A DNA stretch of 64,000 bases, from assembly GCA_050943535.1 (NCBI GenBank), contig JBMNPJ010000004.1, positions 62,001 through 126,000 on the forward strand, written 5' to 3'. Made by a program: the position numbers and the translations under genes. This stretch comes from Massiliimalia sp050943535 (GTDB lineage: Bacteria; Bacillota; Clostridia; Oscillospirales; Ruminococcaceae). The notes under the pieces are model-generated. The model had not been told where the DNA came from, did not search any database, and was given only the letters and a program-made list of their open reading frames with translations. This document shows, piece after piece, positions 17,077 through 25,521 of this stretch (its first letter is position 1; every line of letters begins with the position of its first letter).

Positions 17077-17340
17077 CAGACTGTAGAAAAAGGTAATGCA
17101 AACTAGCCAATTGCACAAATAAAAGTATTAAATGTGTTTACTCTCATTTCGTTGGCAGAGTACGAACGTAGTGTTAGTGGATGCGGGCACTGCCCGCTGT
17201 AGGTGTGGGCTGCATAAGTCCACATGAAAAAATTCAAAAGTTTGTCTCCGACGGCCAAAGAGGTTCACACCCCTTTGGAATCCCAAAAAACAAAAAATTC
17301 GTGCAATTTTTTGTTGCAATATACTTTATCAACAAGCTAA
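17077..17340 (+). repeat. Insertion-like intergenic repeat between duplicated terminators
   Basis: 264 bp enclosed by a perfect 28-bp direct repeat. Contains a half-core of the dispersed repeat (GTTGGCAGAGTACGAACG, about 17153-17170), the GC palindrome GCGGGCACTGCCCGC (about 17185-17199), a hairpin module with GGTTCACACCCCTTTGG (about 17264-17280) and the terminal ATACTTTATCAACAAGC (about 17320-17336). No ORF of transposase type is present. Confidence 0.65.
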
Positions 17341-17368
17341 AAGACAGGTCGTATTTCGACCTGTCTTA
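17341..17368 (+). terminator. ftsH terminator, downstream copy with T-run
   Basis: Identical to 17049-17076 but followed by ATTTTTTG. This is the functional-looking Rho-independent terminator. Confidence 0.8.
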
Positions 17369-17441
17369 TTTTTTGCTGTTTTCGTTTTCCTGACAGAACA
17401 TAGGCGAAGTCTCTTTGAGATCATGAGAATATCAAAAGGTT

Positions 17442-17549
17442 GGAGGACTGTTGGTTACCCTCCTTAGAGAATCGTGGTACCGCTCTTTTGGTGTATTCAT
17501 ACAATGATTTCTCTGTAAAATAAGCATTTGGGAGAAAAATTTATTTTTC
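17442..17549 (+). promoter_or_regulatory. T-box-like antiterminator/terminator module (apparently orphan)
   Basis: Elements in order: a stem-III-like hairpin (GGAGG 17442-17446 with CCTCC 17459-17463); AGAGAATC (17466-17473); the T-box core TGGTACCGC (17475-17483), matching the consensus TGGNACCGC; an inner helix ACC/GGT; then GATTTCTCT (17506-17514), which pairs with AGAGAATC to close the antiterminator. The same TTTCTC can instead pair with GAGAAA (17532-17537), followed by TTTATTTTT, as a competing terminator. Only about 70 nt separates this from the upstream terminator and no complete Stem I is evident. The next gene is not an amino-acid or tRNA-synthetase gene. Confidence 0.5.
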
Positions 17550-17628
17550 GAAAATTTTTATAAAATTCAGCTCAAAAAGGTGTATGATGATACTGAAAAG
17601 ATGTTTTCGTGAAAAAAGGAGAGGTTGT

Positions 17629-18108
17629 ATGAAAATAAAAAAGGTTTTCCTTTTGGCGGCTGCAGCTGTATTAGTGCTGGCATTGATTTTTATGATTCCC
17701 GTAGGACAAATGTGGGCGGAATGGAATCATTTTGAAAAACACGGCGGCTATCTGGTTACATATGATGGACAGTATCCGGATGTGGAAGAAAAACAAATTG
17801 TCTCCTTAGGAACGAAATGTAAAGACGGTCCAGCAATTTCTCAGGTCTATTATTATCCCCAGGTACCGCAATTGTCTTTTCTGGCTCGGGGAGATGACGA
17901 TCAGGTCTTTCGGTTGACTGTTTCTGTCCGGGGAAAAGACTGGGAAGTCTCCCACTTTATTTCTTATGGAGGAAAATCAGTATATGGACAGAGTATTCGT
18001 CATTTTTGTATCACCCCATCGGAACCTTTGAAATCAGGAGAAACGTATACTCTCACCATTATGTCAGAAGATGCAAACTGGGAAATGGAAATAACCCTGA
18101 CAGAATAG
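17629..18108 (+). CDS. Secreted or membrane-anchored protein of unknown function
   Basis: Not recognised. 159 residues with a basic N-terminus and one hydrophobic segment (about 5-25, VFLLAAAAVLVLALIFMIPV) acting as signal peptide or anchor; there is no lipobox cysteine. The extracytoplasmic part is beta-rich in character (RLTVSVRGKDWEVSHFISYG, ETYTLTIMSEDANWEMEITL), suggesting a small immunoglobulin-like or similar fold. ATG 17629 chosen for AAAGGAGAGG 6-8 nt upstream. It precedes a SIMPL-domain lipoprotein by about 40 bp and may be co-transcribed with it. Confidence 0.6.
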   Translation: MKIKKVFLLAAAAVLVLALIFMIPVGQMWAEWNHFEKHGGYLVTYDGQYPDVEEKQIVSLGTKCKDGPAISQVYYYPQVPQLSFLARGDDDQVFRLTVSVRGKDWEVSHFISYGGKSVYGQSIRHFCITPSEPLKSGETYTLTIMSEDANWEMEITLTE

Positions 18109-18151
18109 TACAGCGGAAAAATAAATTTAGAATAGAAAGAAGGTTTTGTGC

Positions 18152-18898
18152 ATGAAACGAAAAGGCAAGAAAACAGCTGCTTTATTAGCGGCAGTTATGC
18201 TGTTGGGAACAGTTTCAGGATGTGGTGATTTTAAGCCGGAGAATGTTACTGTTACACAAGGGCGTGGTTCTGTGATTACAGTGACCGCTGCAGAATCGGT
18301 GCGCACAGTTCCAGATATTTCATCCATTTGCTGTGCGGTACGAACCGAAGCTGATACAGCCGAAGAAGCTCAGCAGAAAAACAGCGCTGCTGTAGAACAG
18401 GTGCTGTCTGCTTTGCGGCAGCAAGGTTTGGAAGAATCCCAAATGCAGACTTCTGGTTATCAGCTTAACCCGCAGTATGATTATAGCGGTGATCAAACGC
18501 AGCTGATTGGGTATGAGATGGTAACAGAACTGAATTTGAGCGGGATTGCCATTGACCAGACAGGGGTGATTGCAGGCAGCTGTGTCACCGCCGGAGCCAA
18601 TGAAATTCGGGAAATTTCCTACAGTTCCAGCAGCTATGATGAATGTTATAGAGAGGCTTTGAAAAAGGCAGTGGAATCGGGACGAAAAAAAGCGGAAGCT
18701 ATGGCCGAAGCAGAAGGCTGTAAACTGGGTATTGCGGCAGAAATGGAAGAATATCCGGCAGATACAGCTTTTCGATATGAGACTGCAGAAAAATTGGAGA
18801 TGGACATGGCGTCTGGTGCTGGTGCCAATTTAGCGGTGGCACCGGGAGAATTAGAAGTGGAGGCAAAGGTTACAATTTCCTATGAAATAAAAGACTAG
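18152..18898 (+). CDS. SIMPL (DUF541) domain lipoprotein
   Basis: Envelope lipoprotein of the SIMPL/YggE-like family; molecular role not firmly established. Signal peptide with lipobox VSGC (residues 22-25), then the SIMPL domain from about 40: SVITVTAAESVRTVPDISSI, repeated AEEAQQKNSAAVEQVLSALR, QTSGYQLNPQYDY and the terminal VEAKVTISYEIKD. ATG 18152 selected over an in-frame TTG six bases earlier; GAAAGAAGG is 8 nt upstream. Length about 248. Confidence 0.82.
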   Translation: MKRKGKKTAALLAAVMLLGTVSGCGDFKPENVTVTQGRGSVITVTAAESVRTVPDISSICCAVRTEADTAEEAQQKNSAAVEQVLSALRQQGLEESQMQTSGYQLNPQYDYSGDQTQLIGYEMVTELNLSGIAIDQTGVIAGSCVTAGANEIREISYSSSSYDECYREALKKAVESGRKKAEAMAEAEGCKLGIAAEMEEYPADTAFRYETAEKLEMDMASGAGANLAVAPGELEVEAKVTISYEIKD

Positions 18899-19011
18899 TA
18901 TTTATAGTTGGATTGAGGGCAGATTGTTTTTGGTTGGAATAGAAATAGGAATCAGATATCATTATGCCTAATTTTCATTTACAAAATTCCGCAAAGTTTT
19001 ACAGAAAAAAA

Positions 19012-19041
19012 TTGCCATTCTGGGTCAAAACATAGTATAAT
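19012..19041 (+). promoter_or_regulatory. Predicted promoter of carB
   Basis: TTGCCA (19012-19017), 18-bp spacer, TATAAT (19036-19041). It gives a leader of about 110 nt before the carB ATG. No attenuator hairpin or PyrR-type structure was recognised in the leader. Confidence 0.6.
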
Positions 19042-19158
19042 ATAGAATGATATATTAGGGATTGGAACAAAGGCATGGCGCTGCCGGGAGAAAACAGCAG
19101 CATAAATGCATTGGTTCCGTGTTCAAAATTAAGGATTTTAAAAAGTGGAGGAAAGATT

Positions 19159-22100
19159 ATGCCCAAAAGAAACGATATTAAAAAAGTACTGATTATCGGT
19201 TCCGGCCCGATTATTATCGGACAGGCATGCGAATTTGACTATTCCGGAACACAGGCGTGTAAAGCGCTCAGACAGCTGGGTTATCAAATCGTGTTGGTGA
19301 ATTCCAACCCTGCTACCATTATGACAGACCCGGAAACAGCGGATGTAACCTATATCGAACCGCTGAATCTGGAACGTTTGACCCAGATCATTGAAAAGGA
19401 ACGTCCGGACGCTCTGCTTCCAAACTTGGGCGGTCAGTCTGGTTTGAATCTTTGCTCTGAATTGAATAAAGCCGGTGTGCTGGACAAATACAATGTAAAA
19501 GTAATCGGCGTTCAGGTAGATGCGATCGAACGTGGTGAAGACCGGATCGAGTTTAAAGAAACCATGAATTCTCTGGGAATTGAAATGGCTCGCAGTGAAG
19601 TAGCTTATACTGTAGAAGAAGCTCTGGCAATTGCCGATCAGCTGGGTTATCCAGTAGTTATCCGTCCTGCTTATACTATGGGCGGTGCCGGCGGCGGTCT
19701 GGTATACAACGTAGATGAACTGAAAACTGTTGTATCCCGCGGCCTTCAGGCTAGCTTGGTTGGTCAGGTTTTGGTAGAAGAATCCATTCTGGGTTGGGAA
19801 GAGCTGGAATTGGAAGTAGTTCGCGATGCCAAAAACAACATGATCACCGTTTGCTTCATTGAAAACATTGACCCATTGGGTGTACATACTGGGGACTCCT
19901 TCTGTTCCGCTCCTATGCTCACTATTTCTGAAGAAGTACAGAAACGTCTGCAGGAACAGGCATATAAGATTGTAGAAAGCATCGGCGTAATCGGCGGTAC
20001 CAACGTTCAGTTTGCCCATGACCCAGTTTCTGACCGTATTATTGTTATCGAAATTAACCCTCGTACTTCCCGTTCTTCTGCGCTGGCTTCTAAAGCAACT
20101 GGCTTCCCAATTGCGCTGGTATCTGCAATGCTGGCTTCTGGTCTGACTTTGGATGAAATTCCATGCGGTCAGTGCGGTACTTTGGATAAATATGTTCCTC
20201 ACGGGGATTATATTGTAATTAAATTTGCTCGTTGGGCATTTGAAAAATTCAAAGGCGCTCAGGATAAACTGGGTACTCAGATGCGCGCTGTAGGCGAAGT
20301 TATGAGCATCGGGAAAACTTATAAAGAAGCATTCCAGAAAGCAATCCGCAGCCTGGAAACCGGCCGTTATGGTTTGGGCTTTGCAAAAGATTTCCATGAA
20401 AAAACCAAAGAAGAACTTCTGTCCATGTTAATTACTCCAAGCAGTGAACGGCAGTTTATTATGTATGAAGCACTGCGTAAAGGTGCTACCATCGAAGAAC
20501 TCTACAATCTGACCAAGATTAAACATTACTTCCTGGAACAGATGAAAGAACTGGTTGAGGAAGAAGAAGCTCTGTTGGCACATAAAGGCAGTGTTCCTGG
20601 TGAAGAAGCACTGCGTCAGGCAAAATTGGACGGATTCTCTGATAAATACCTGGGCAAGATTCTGGAAGTTCCGGAAAGCGATATTCGTCAGGCACGGGAA
20701 CAGATTGGCGTTACCGAAGCTTGGGAAGGAGTACATGTAAGCGGTACTCAGGATGCAGCTTATTATTACTCTACCTATCACATGAAAGATGAAAGCCCTG
20801 TAAATACTGATCGGCCGAAAATTATGATTCTCGGCGGCGGTCCAAACAGAATTGGTCAGGGGATTGAATTTGACTACTGCTGCGTTCATGCTGCAAAAGC
20901 ACTTCGTGAACTTGGTTTTGAAACCATCATTGTAAACTGTAATCCAGAAACAGTATCTACAGACTATGATACTTCTGATAAACTGTATTTTGAACCACTG
21001 ACTCTGGAAGATGTTTTGGCAATTCATGAAAAAGAAAAACCGGTTGGCGTAATCGCTCAGTTTGGTGGTCAGACTCCGCTGAACCTGGCAAACGACCTGA
21101 AAAAAGCTGGCGTTAATATTCTGGGAACTACTCCGGAAACCATTGACCTGGCAGAAGACCGTGATTTGTTCCGTGAAATGATGGATAAACTGGAAATCCC
21201 AATGCCAGAATCCGGTATGGCTGTCAATGTGGAAGAAGCTTTGGAAATCGCTGGCAAAATCGGTTATCCGCTCATGGTTCGTCCTTCCTATGTACTGGGC
21301 GGACGCGGCATGGAAGTTGTTCACGATGACAATGATCTGAAAGTATATATGGCTGCAGCAGTCGGTGTAACTCCAGAACGTCCAATTTTGATTGACCGTT
21401 TCCTCAATCACGCTCTGGAATGTGAAGCAGATGCGATCAGCGATGGCGATCATGCTTTTGTACCGGCTGTTATGGAACACATTGAGCTGGCAGGGGTACA
21501 CTCCGGCGACTCTGCTTGTGTTCTGCCATCTAAACATATTTCTGAAGAACACCTGAAAACCATTCGGGAATATACCAAGAAGATTGCAGTAGAAATGAAT
21601 GTTCGCGGTTTGATGAACATGCAGTATGCAATCGAAAACGATAAAGTATATGTATTGGAAGCAAACCCACGTGCTTCCCGTACTGTTCCGCTGGTATCCA
21701 AAGTCTGCGGCATCAATATGGTAAAACTGGCTACTCAGATTATCACTGCTCCGTTGACTGGCAAACCATCTCCGGTTCCGGAACTGAAAGAACGGAAATT
21801 TGCTCACTGCGGCGTAAAAGAAGCTGTATTCCCATTCAATATGTTCCAGGAAGTTGACCCGGTACTGGGTCCGGAAATGAGATCCACTGGGGAAGTATTG
21901 GGACTGTCTTCTGACTTTGGTGAAGCATTCTACAAAGCACAGGAAGCTACTCAGACTAAGCTCCCACTGGAAGGAACTGCGTTTATCAGTGTTAACGACT
22001 TTGATAAACCAGAAGTAGTGGAAATTGCAAAAGGTTTCCATGAATGTGGCTTCAAACTGATTGCTACCGGCAAGACCTATGAATTGATCCGTGATAACGG

Positions 22101-22377
22101 CATTCCGGTAGAACATGTGAAGAAGATGTACGAAGGCCGTCCAAATGTAACTGACCTGATTACCAATGGTAAGATAGATATTATTATCAATACTCCGGCA
22201 GGCAAACAGGCAGTTAGTGATGACAGCTATATCCGTAAAGCTGCAATTAAGCATCGGGTATGCTACATGACTACTATGGCTGCTGCAAAAGCTACCATCA
22301 GCGGAATTAAATCTGCGAAGAAACTGGGAGATGTAGGAGTAAAATCTCTGCAGGAATTCCACAGCCAGATTCAGTAA
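19159..22377 (+). CDS. carB: Carbamoyl-phosphate synthase large subunit
   Basis: Makes carbamoyl phosphate from ammonia (from the CarA glutaminase), bicarbonate and two ATP for pyrimidine and arginine synthesis. Two homologous halves, each an ATP-grasp unit: first half starts VLIIGSGPIIIGQACEFDYS, second half IMILGGGPNRIGQGIEFDYC near residue 555; the C-terminal MGS allosteric domain ends the 1072-residue product. ATG 19159 (MPKRNDIKK) chosen over an in-frame start at 19075 because of the typical N-terminus and AGTGGAGGAAAG RBS. CarA is not adjacent, which is unusual. A terminator follows. Confidence 0.97.
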   Translation: MPKRNDIKKVLIIGSGPIIIGQACEFDYSGTQACKALRQLGYQIVLVNSNPATIMTDPETADVTYIEPLNLERLTQIIEKERPDALLPNLGGQSGLNLCSELNKAGVLDKYNVKVIGVQVDAIERGEDRIEFKETMNSLGIEMARSEVAYTVEEALAIADQLGYPVVIRPAYTMGGAGGGLVYNVDELKTVVSRGLQASLVGQVLVEESILGWEELELEVVRDAKNNMITVCFIENIDPLGVHTGDSFCSAPMLTISEEVQKRLQEQAYKIVESIGVIGGTNVQFAHDPVSDRIIVIEINPRTSRSSALASKATGFPIALVSAMLASGLTLDEIPCGQCGTLDKYVPHGDYIVIKFARWAFEKFKGAQDKLGTQMRAVGEVMSIGKTYKEAFQKAIRSLETGRYGLGFAKDFHEKTKEELLSMLITPSSERQFIMYEALRKGATIEELYNLTKIKHYFLEQMKELVEEEEALLAHKGSVPGEEALRQAKLDGFSDKYLGKILEVPESDIRQAREQIGVTEAWEGVHVSGTQDAAYYYSTYHMKDESPVNTDRPKIMILGGGPNRIGQGIEFDYCCVHAAKALRELGFETIIVNCNPETVSTDYDTSDKLYFEPLTLEDVLAIHEKEKPVGVIAQFGGQTPLNLANDLKKAGVNILGTTPETIDLAEDRDLFREMMDKLEIPMPESGMAVNVEEALEIAGKIGYPLMVRPSYVLGGRGMEVVHDDNDLKVYMAAAVGVTPERPILIDRFLNHALECEADAISDGDHAFVPAVMEHIELAGVHSGDSACVLPSKHISEEHLKTIREYTKKIAVEMNVRGLMNMQYAIENDKVYVLEANPRASRTVPLVSKVCGINMVKLATQIITAPLTGKPSPVPELKERKFAHCGVKEAVFPFNMFQEVDPVLGPEMRSTGEVLGLSSDFGEAFYKAQEATQTKLPLEGTAFISVNDFDKPEVVEIAKGFHECGFKLIATGKTYELIRDNGIPVEHVKKMYEGRPNVTDLITNGKIDIIINTPAGKQAVSDDSYIRKAAIKHRVCYMTTMAAAKATISGIKSAKKLGDVGVKSLQEFHSQIQ

Positions 22378-22405
22378 TCAATCAAAAACTGAATAAAAAT
22401 GTTTC

Positions 22406-22441
22406 TGAGCGCCTCATTGAAAAATGAGGCGCTCATTTTTT
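22406..22441 (+). terminator. carB Rho-independent terminator
   Basis: Stem TGAGCGCCTCAT (22406-22417) with ATGAGGCGCTCA (22424-22435), followed by TTTTTT. Confidence 0.9.
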
Positions 22442-22593
22442 GGTCAAGGAACCAGGGATTCACACCCCTGGACCACCTGTGGTGGGGCAATAACGCTACG
22501 CTCGTATTTTGTCGGTTGAGAGAAAATCACTTGATATTTCCACTTTCCTAACAGAGTACGCGCCGCAGGCGGTTGGCTCCGGGCACTGCCCGG
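22442..22593 (-). repeat. Dispersed mosaic repeat (inverted copy) between carB and spoVAE
   Basis: Read on the minus strand it contains the GC palindrome CCGGGCACTGCCCGG (22579-22593), the approximately 65-bp core (22494-22561: GTACTCTGTTAGGAAA ... ACAAAATACGAGCG) and the GGGGTGTGAA hairpin module (about 22453-22472). These are the same modules, in the same order, as in the tandem array at 34.2-34.7 kb. It ends 3 bp from the spoVAE stop codon. Confidence 0.75.
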
Positions 22594-22596
22594 TTG

Positions 22597-22968
22597 TTAT
22601 ACCGATTTATCTTTTGGATTAAAGATCAAAGCAATAATAAAACCGAATACAATGGCAGCGGTAATTCCTGCCGAAGCTGCGGTCATACCACCGGTAAGAA
22701 CACCCAAGAGCCCGTGCTGCCTAACTGCTTCTTTTACCCCTTTGGATAAAAGATATCCAAATCCGGTAAGGGGAACGGTGGCTCCTGCACCGGCGAATTT
22801 GGCAAAGGGTTCATAAATTCCAATTCCTCCCAGAATTACACCGGATACCACATAGGAAACCAGAATTCTGGCAGGGGTTAATTTGGTATAATCAATCAGT
22901 ACCTGTCCAATGGCGCACAGAATACCGCCTGCAAGAAAGGCATAAAGATATTGTAATAAATCATCCAT
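22597..22968 (-). CDS. spoVAE: Stage V sporulation protein AE
   Basis: Small membrane protein of the SpoVA channel that moves dipicolinic acid into the forespore and out at germination. 123 residues, almost entirely hydrophobic with about four helices; signature MDDLLQYLYAFLAGGILCAI and GAGATVPLTGFGYLLSKGVK. Start ATG at 22968 with AAAGGAA upstream; a longer upstream open frame is not part of the family. Last gene of spoVAC-spoVAD-spoVAE; expected to be sigma-G dependent, though no clear sigma-G promoter was identified. Confidence 0.94.
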   Translation of the reverse strand: MDDLLQYLYAFLAGGILCAIGQVLIDYTKLTPARILVSYVVSGVILGGIGIYEPFAKFAGAGATVPLTGFGYLLSKGVKEAVRQHGLLGVLTGGMTAASAGITAAIVFGFIIALIFNPKDKSV

Positions 22969-23011
22969 AAGGGAAGTTCCTTTCTCAAATAATGTAATTG
23001 ATAGCCGTTTG

Positions 23012-24031
23012 TTATCGGTTAGGTTCATGAGATAGATGAAGCAGATGAGCAATGCATGGGATGCTTTCCCCTTGCTGAAAACTGGTGGTAGACATGAGGG
23101 CACCGGTAGCCGCAAACAAAACGTTGTGGAAGGTACCGTCCTGAATTTTTGGAAGGATGTAGGAACAGAGCACCGAAGCACAGCATCCAGCACCGGAACC
23201 GCCCGCATGGACATCCTGCTCTTCAATATAATAGATCATCTTTCCGCAGTCATTGTGTACATTGGAAATATCAATTCCGTTTTTGCCCAAAAGCTCATAA
23301 AGCAGGGTAGAACCAATCACACCTAAATCTCCTGTTAAAATTAAATCATAATCTGAGGGAGAGGTGTTGGTATCTTTTAAAAAAGTTTCAATGGTGGAGG
23401 CTGCCGCAGGTGCCATAGCGGCGCCCATGTTGTTGATATCTTTGATGCCAAGGTCTGTGACAATTCCTGTTGTAATGTGGTTCATGTAAGGAGGATTTTG
23501 AGAAGGAGAGATAATGGCGGCACCACTTCCGGTAACAGTCCACTGTGCAGTGGGAGGGCGCTGACCGCCGTATTCCAAAGGTTGCCGAAATTGGCGTTCG
23601 GCAGAACAGAAATGGGAAGAAGTGACGGCAGCGGCATGCTGCGCTAATCCATTATCTGCAAAGATTCCTGCAAGGCTCATGGCCTCCGCCATGGTGGAGC
23701 ACGCGCCGTAAAGTCCATAAAAGGGAATGTTTAAATCTCGTACCCCGTAGGAAGAACTAATACACTGATTTAATAGGTCGCCTGCAAATAATACTTCTAG
23801 ATCAGCAGCTGCCAGATGAGCTTTTTCCAAAGCCTGGGTGACAGCACGCTTTTGCATACCGCTTTCTGCTTTTTCCCAGGTTTCTTCTCCCAGCGAAGTG
23901 TCGTCACAAATGACATCAAAATATTGGGAAAGGGGGCCGTCTCCCTCTTTTTTTCCTACAATAGAAGCATAGGATAAAATACTTGGACTGTGATCCAGCC
24001 GCAAAGTACATCGGGAAATTCGAGTGGACAT
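23012..24031 (-). CDS. spoVAD: Stage V sporulation protein AD
   Basis: Thiolase-fold protein that binds dipicolinic acid in the SpoVA complex. 339 residues; signatures include LNQCISSSYGVRDLNIPFYG, YGACSTMAEAMSLAG, YDLILTGDLGVIGSTLLYEL and the C-terminal HAGGSGAGCCASVLCSYILP. No signal peptide. It sits between spoVAC (13 bp upstream) and spoVAE. Confidence 0.96.
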   Translation of the reverse strand: MSTRISRCTLRLDHSPSILSYASIVGKKEGDGPLSQYFDVICDDTSLGEETWEKAESGMQKRAVTQALEKAHLAAADLEVLFAGDLLNQCISSSYGVRDLNIPFYGLYGACSTMAEAMSLAGIFADNGLAQHAAAVTSSHFCSAERQFRQPLEYGGQRPPTAQWTVTGSGAAIISPSQNPPYMNHITTGIVTDLGIKDINNMGAAMAPAAASTIETFLKDTNTSPSDYDLILTGDLGVIGSTLLYELLGKNGIDISNVHNDCGKMIYYIEEQDVHAGGSGAGCCASVLCSYILPKIQDGTFHNVLFAATGALMSTTSFQQGESIPCIAHLLHLSHEPNR

Positions 24032-24044
24032 AGGATCGCCTCCT

Positions 24045-24488
24045 TTAATATAAATGGAATAGATATAAAATCAGTCCGTAAATAGCTGAAGCGGTAATTC
24101 CGTATACAATCACAGGACCGGAAATTATAAATAATTTAGCACCCAGCCCCAGTACATATCCTTCGGATTTAAATTCCAAAGCGGGTGCTACTACACTGTT
24201 AGAAAATCCTGTAATAGGGACCAGCGTACCGGCACCGGCAATTTTTGCAATTTTATTGTAGAGATTTAAACCTGTGAGCAAAGCCGCAATAAAAATTAAG
24301 GCAATGGATGTTGTGGTGGAGGCATCGGTTTGGCTCAGTCCAAGTTTTTCCCAGGTGTTGTTTAACAGCTGACCAAATGCACAAATAAGCCCACCGATGA
24401 GAAAAGCCATGGGAATTGTCTTGTAAGAGCGGGTAGGAGGAGAGGCTTTTTTTGCCATTTCTCCGTATTCTTTTGGTGTGATTTTCAA
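24045..24488 (-). CDS. spoVAC: Stage V sporulation protein AC
   Basis: Membrane subunit of the SpoVA channel, known in Bacillus to act as a mechanosensitive component. 147 residues with a short charged N-terminus (KITPKEYGEMAKKASPPTRS), then four to five hydrophobic helices; GAGTLVPITGFSNSVVAPAL corresponds to the conserved loop shared with SpoVAE. First gene of the minus-strand operon; AAAGGTTCTGG lies upstream of the ATG. Confidence 0.95.
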   Translation of the reverse strand: MKITPKEYGEMAKKASPPTRSYKTIPMAFLIGGLICAFGQLLNNTWEKLGLSQTDASTTTSIALIFIAALLTGLNLYNKIAKIAGAGTLVPITGFSNSVVAPALEFKSEGYVLGLGAKLFIISGPVIVYGITASAIYGLILYLFHLY

Positions 24489-24674
24489 GTAACCAGAACC
24501 TTTCTGTCAGAGAATCATTGTTATTTAATCAAATTTTTCCCAAACTTTGCCGGGTTATACATATAGAATGGTATTTTCTCCAAAAAAGGACTGTTCATAG
24601 AAAGAGCATGATTTTAAAAAAACATTATAGTATAATAATAAAAAATGAAAATGGTGGGAGGAAAGCGGACGTTT

Positions 24675-24893
24675 ATGGCACAGCAAAAAAGGAAGCATGC
24701 TAAGAAAAAGAATTCACATCCTTATCCCGGAAAAACAGCCGCTCACGCGCAGACAGTAGAATTGCCCAAGCATCTGATGGAGCGCGAGGATAAATTTAAG
24801 TGGGTTAAACGGATCGCAGCAATTGTGCTGACAATTTTGTTGCTGTTTGGTATGGTAATTTTGCCAGTAGTAATGCAAGTAGGATATGTTTAA
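24675..24893 (+). CDS. Small basic single-pass membrane protein, unknown
   Basis: Not recognised. 72 residues: a strongly basic N-terminal third (KRKHAKKKNSHPYPGK), an acidic patch (LMEREDKFK) and one C-terminal transmembrane helix (about 48-68, AAIVLTILLLFGMVILPVVM). The start is uncertain: ATG 24675 has GGGAGG 13 nt upstream, while ATG 24645 has no RBS. A TATAAT-like -10 lies near 24628, and a strong terminator follows, making it a self-contained transcription unit. Confidence 0.55.
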   Translation: MAQQKRKHAKKKNSHPYPGKTAAHAQTVELPKHLMEREDKFKWVKRIAAIVLTILLLFGMVILPVVMQVGYV

Positions 24894-24917
24894 CAGATAA
24901 AAAATAATTTGATTTGG

Positions 24918-24953
24918 AAAAGCACTTACAAACAGTAGTTTGTAAGTGCTTTT
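24918..24953 (+). terminator. Terminator of the small membrane-protein gene
   Basis: A perfect 16-bp stem (AAAAGCACTTACAAAC and its complement at 24938-24953) followed by T-rich sequence. Confidence 0.88.
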
Positions 24954-25214
24954 TGTTTGAAATTTATCATGGAAAACATGTTTTTTATCGGACAATGGAT
25001 GTCTTTAGTTGTGCAATTTTTAGTATAGAATAGGAAAAATTAGTTTTTATCTTTTCTATTGTAATGGATTCTCTTCAACTTTGATGATAAAATTTATAAA
25101 TATTGCTAATTTTTTCAGAAATGTAGGTTTATAATAAAATATTTTTCAGACAAAAACAGGGATTTTATTCAAATTTTTAATTTATTCTTTTAGCGCTTTA
25201 TTACGTCAGTTTGC

Positions 25215-25232
25215 AAGGTAATCGTTTACAAA
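25215..25232. promoter_or_regulatory. Candidate LacI-family/CcpA (cre-like) operator
   Basis: The near-palindrome GTAATCGTTTAC is centred on CG; the reverse strand TTGTAAACGATTACC fits the cre-type pattern WTGNAANCGNWNNCW. It lies about 180 bp upstream of the -35 element of the sugar ABC promoter, so action would be at a distance or on another promoter. Confidence 0.4.
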
Positions 25233-25408
25233 TTTTCAACGAAACATTTTTCCATATTCATGCAACAAAATTTTTTATCAAAACTGTGCAAGTTTTAAAA
25301 TTTTTTACACAATAGGGTTTTTTAGATGTCAAATAGCACAGTTTTTTCACAAGAATATCACATTCTTGCGTTTTTATATATTTTGTGTATAAAAATAAGT
25401 TTATGCAT

Positions 25409-25437
25409 TTGACAAATTCGTATAAAAAGACTATAAT
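25409..25437 (+). promoter_or_regulatory. Consensus sigma-A promoter of the sugar ABC operon
   Basis: TTGACA (25409-25414), 17-bp spacer, TATAAT (25432-25437): a perfect match to the housekeeping consensus. Confidence 0.85.
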
Positions 25438-25521
25438 AAACTCGTGAGTAAAAGAAATACGCAAAAAACTGAAAAGAGAAAAAATGACAGTTTTGCAACC
25501 GAAAAAGAAAGAAGGATTATT

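Larger units (their letters stand above)
24954..25521 (+). other. AT-rich control region of the sugar-transport locus
   Basis: No gene seen. It contains a LacI/CcpA-type operator at 25215-25232 and a consensus promoter at 25409-25437, which leaves an untranslated leader of about 80 nt. Confidence 0.5.

Noticed and set aside
17077..17340. Insertion sequence
   Set aside because: No transposase frame and no clear terminal inverted repeats; only non-coding repeat modules.
20428..22362. Long open frame (644 codons) on the minus strand opposite carB
   Set aside because: It is fully antisense to a strongly conserved gene, has no RBS and low-complexity aromatic-rich content; it arises from codon bias of carB.
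22969..23226. N-terminal extension of spoVAE
   Set aside because: The extra residues overlap spoVAD, do not match the family, and a proper RBS and start lie at 22968.
24489..24640. Sigma-G promoter upstream of spoVAC
   Set aside because: CATTCTA and TGAACA are present on the minus strand but 21 bp apart, which does not fit the expected spacing.
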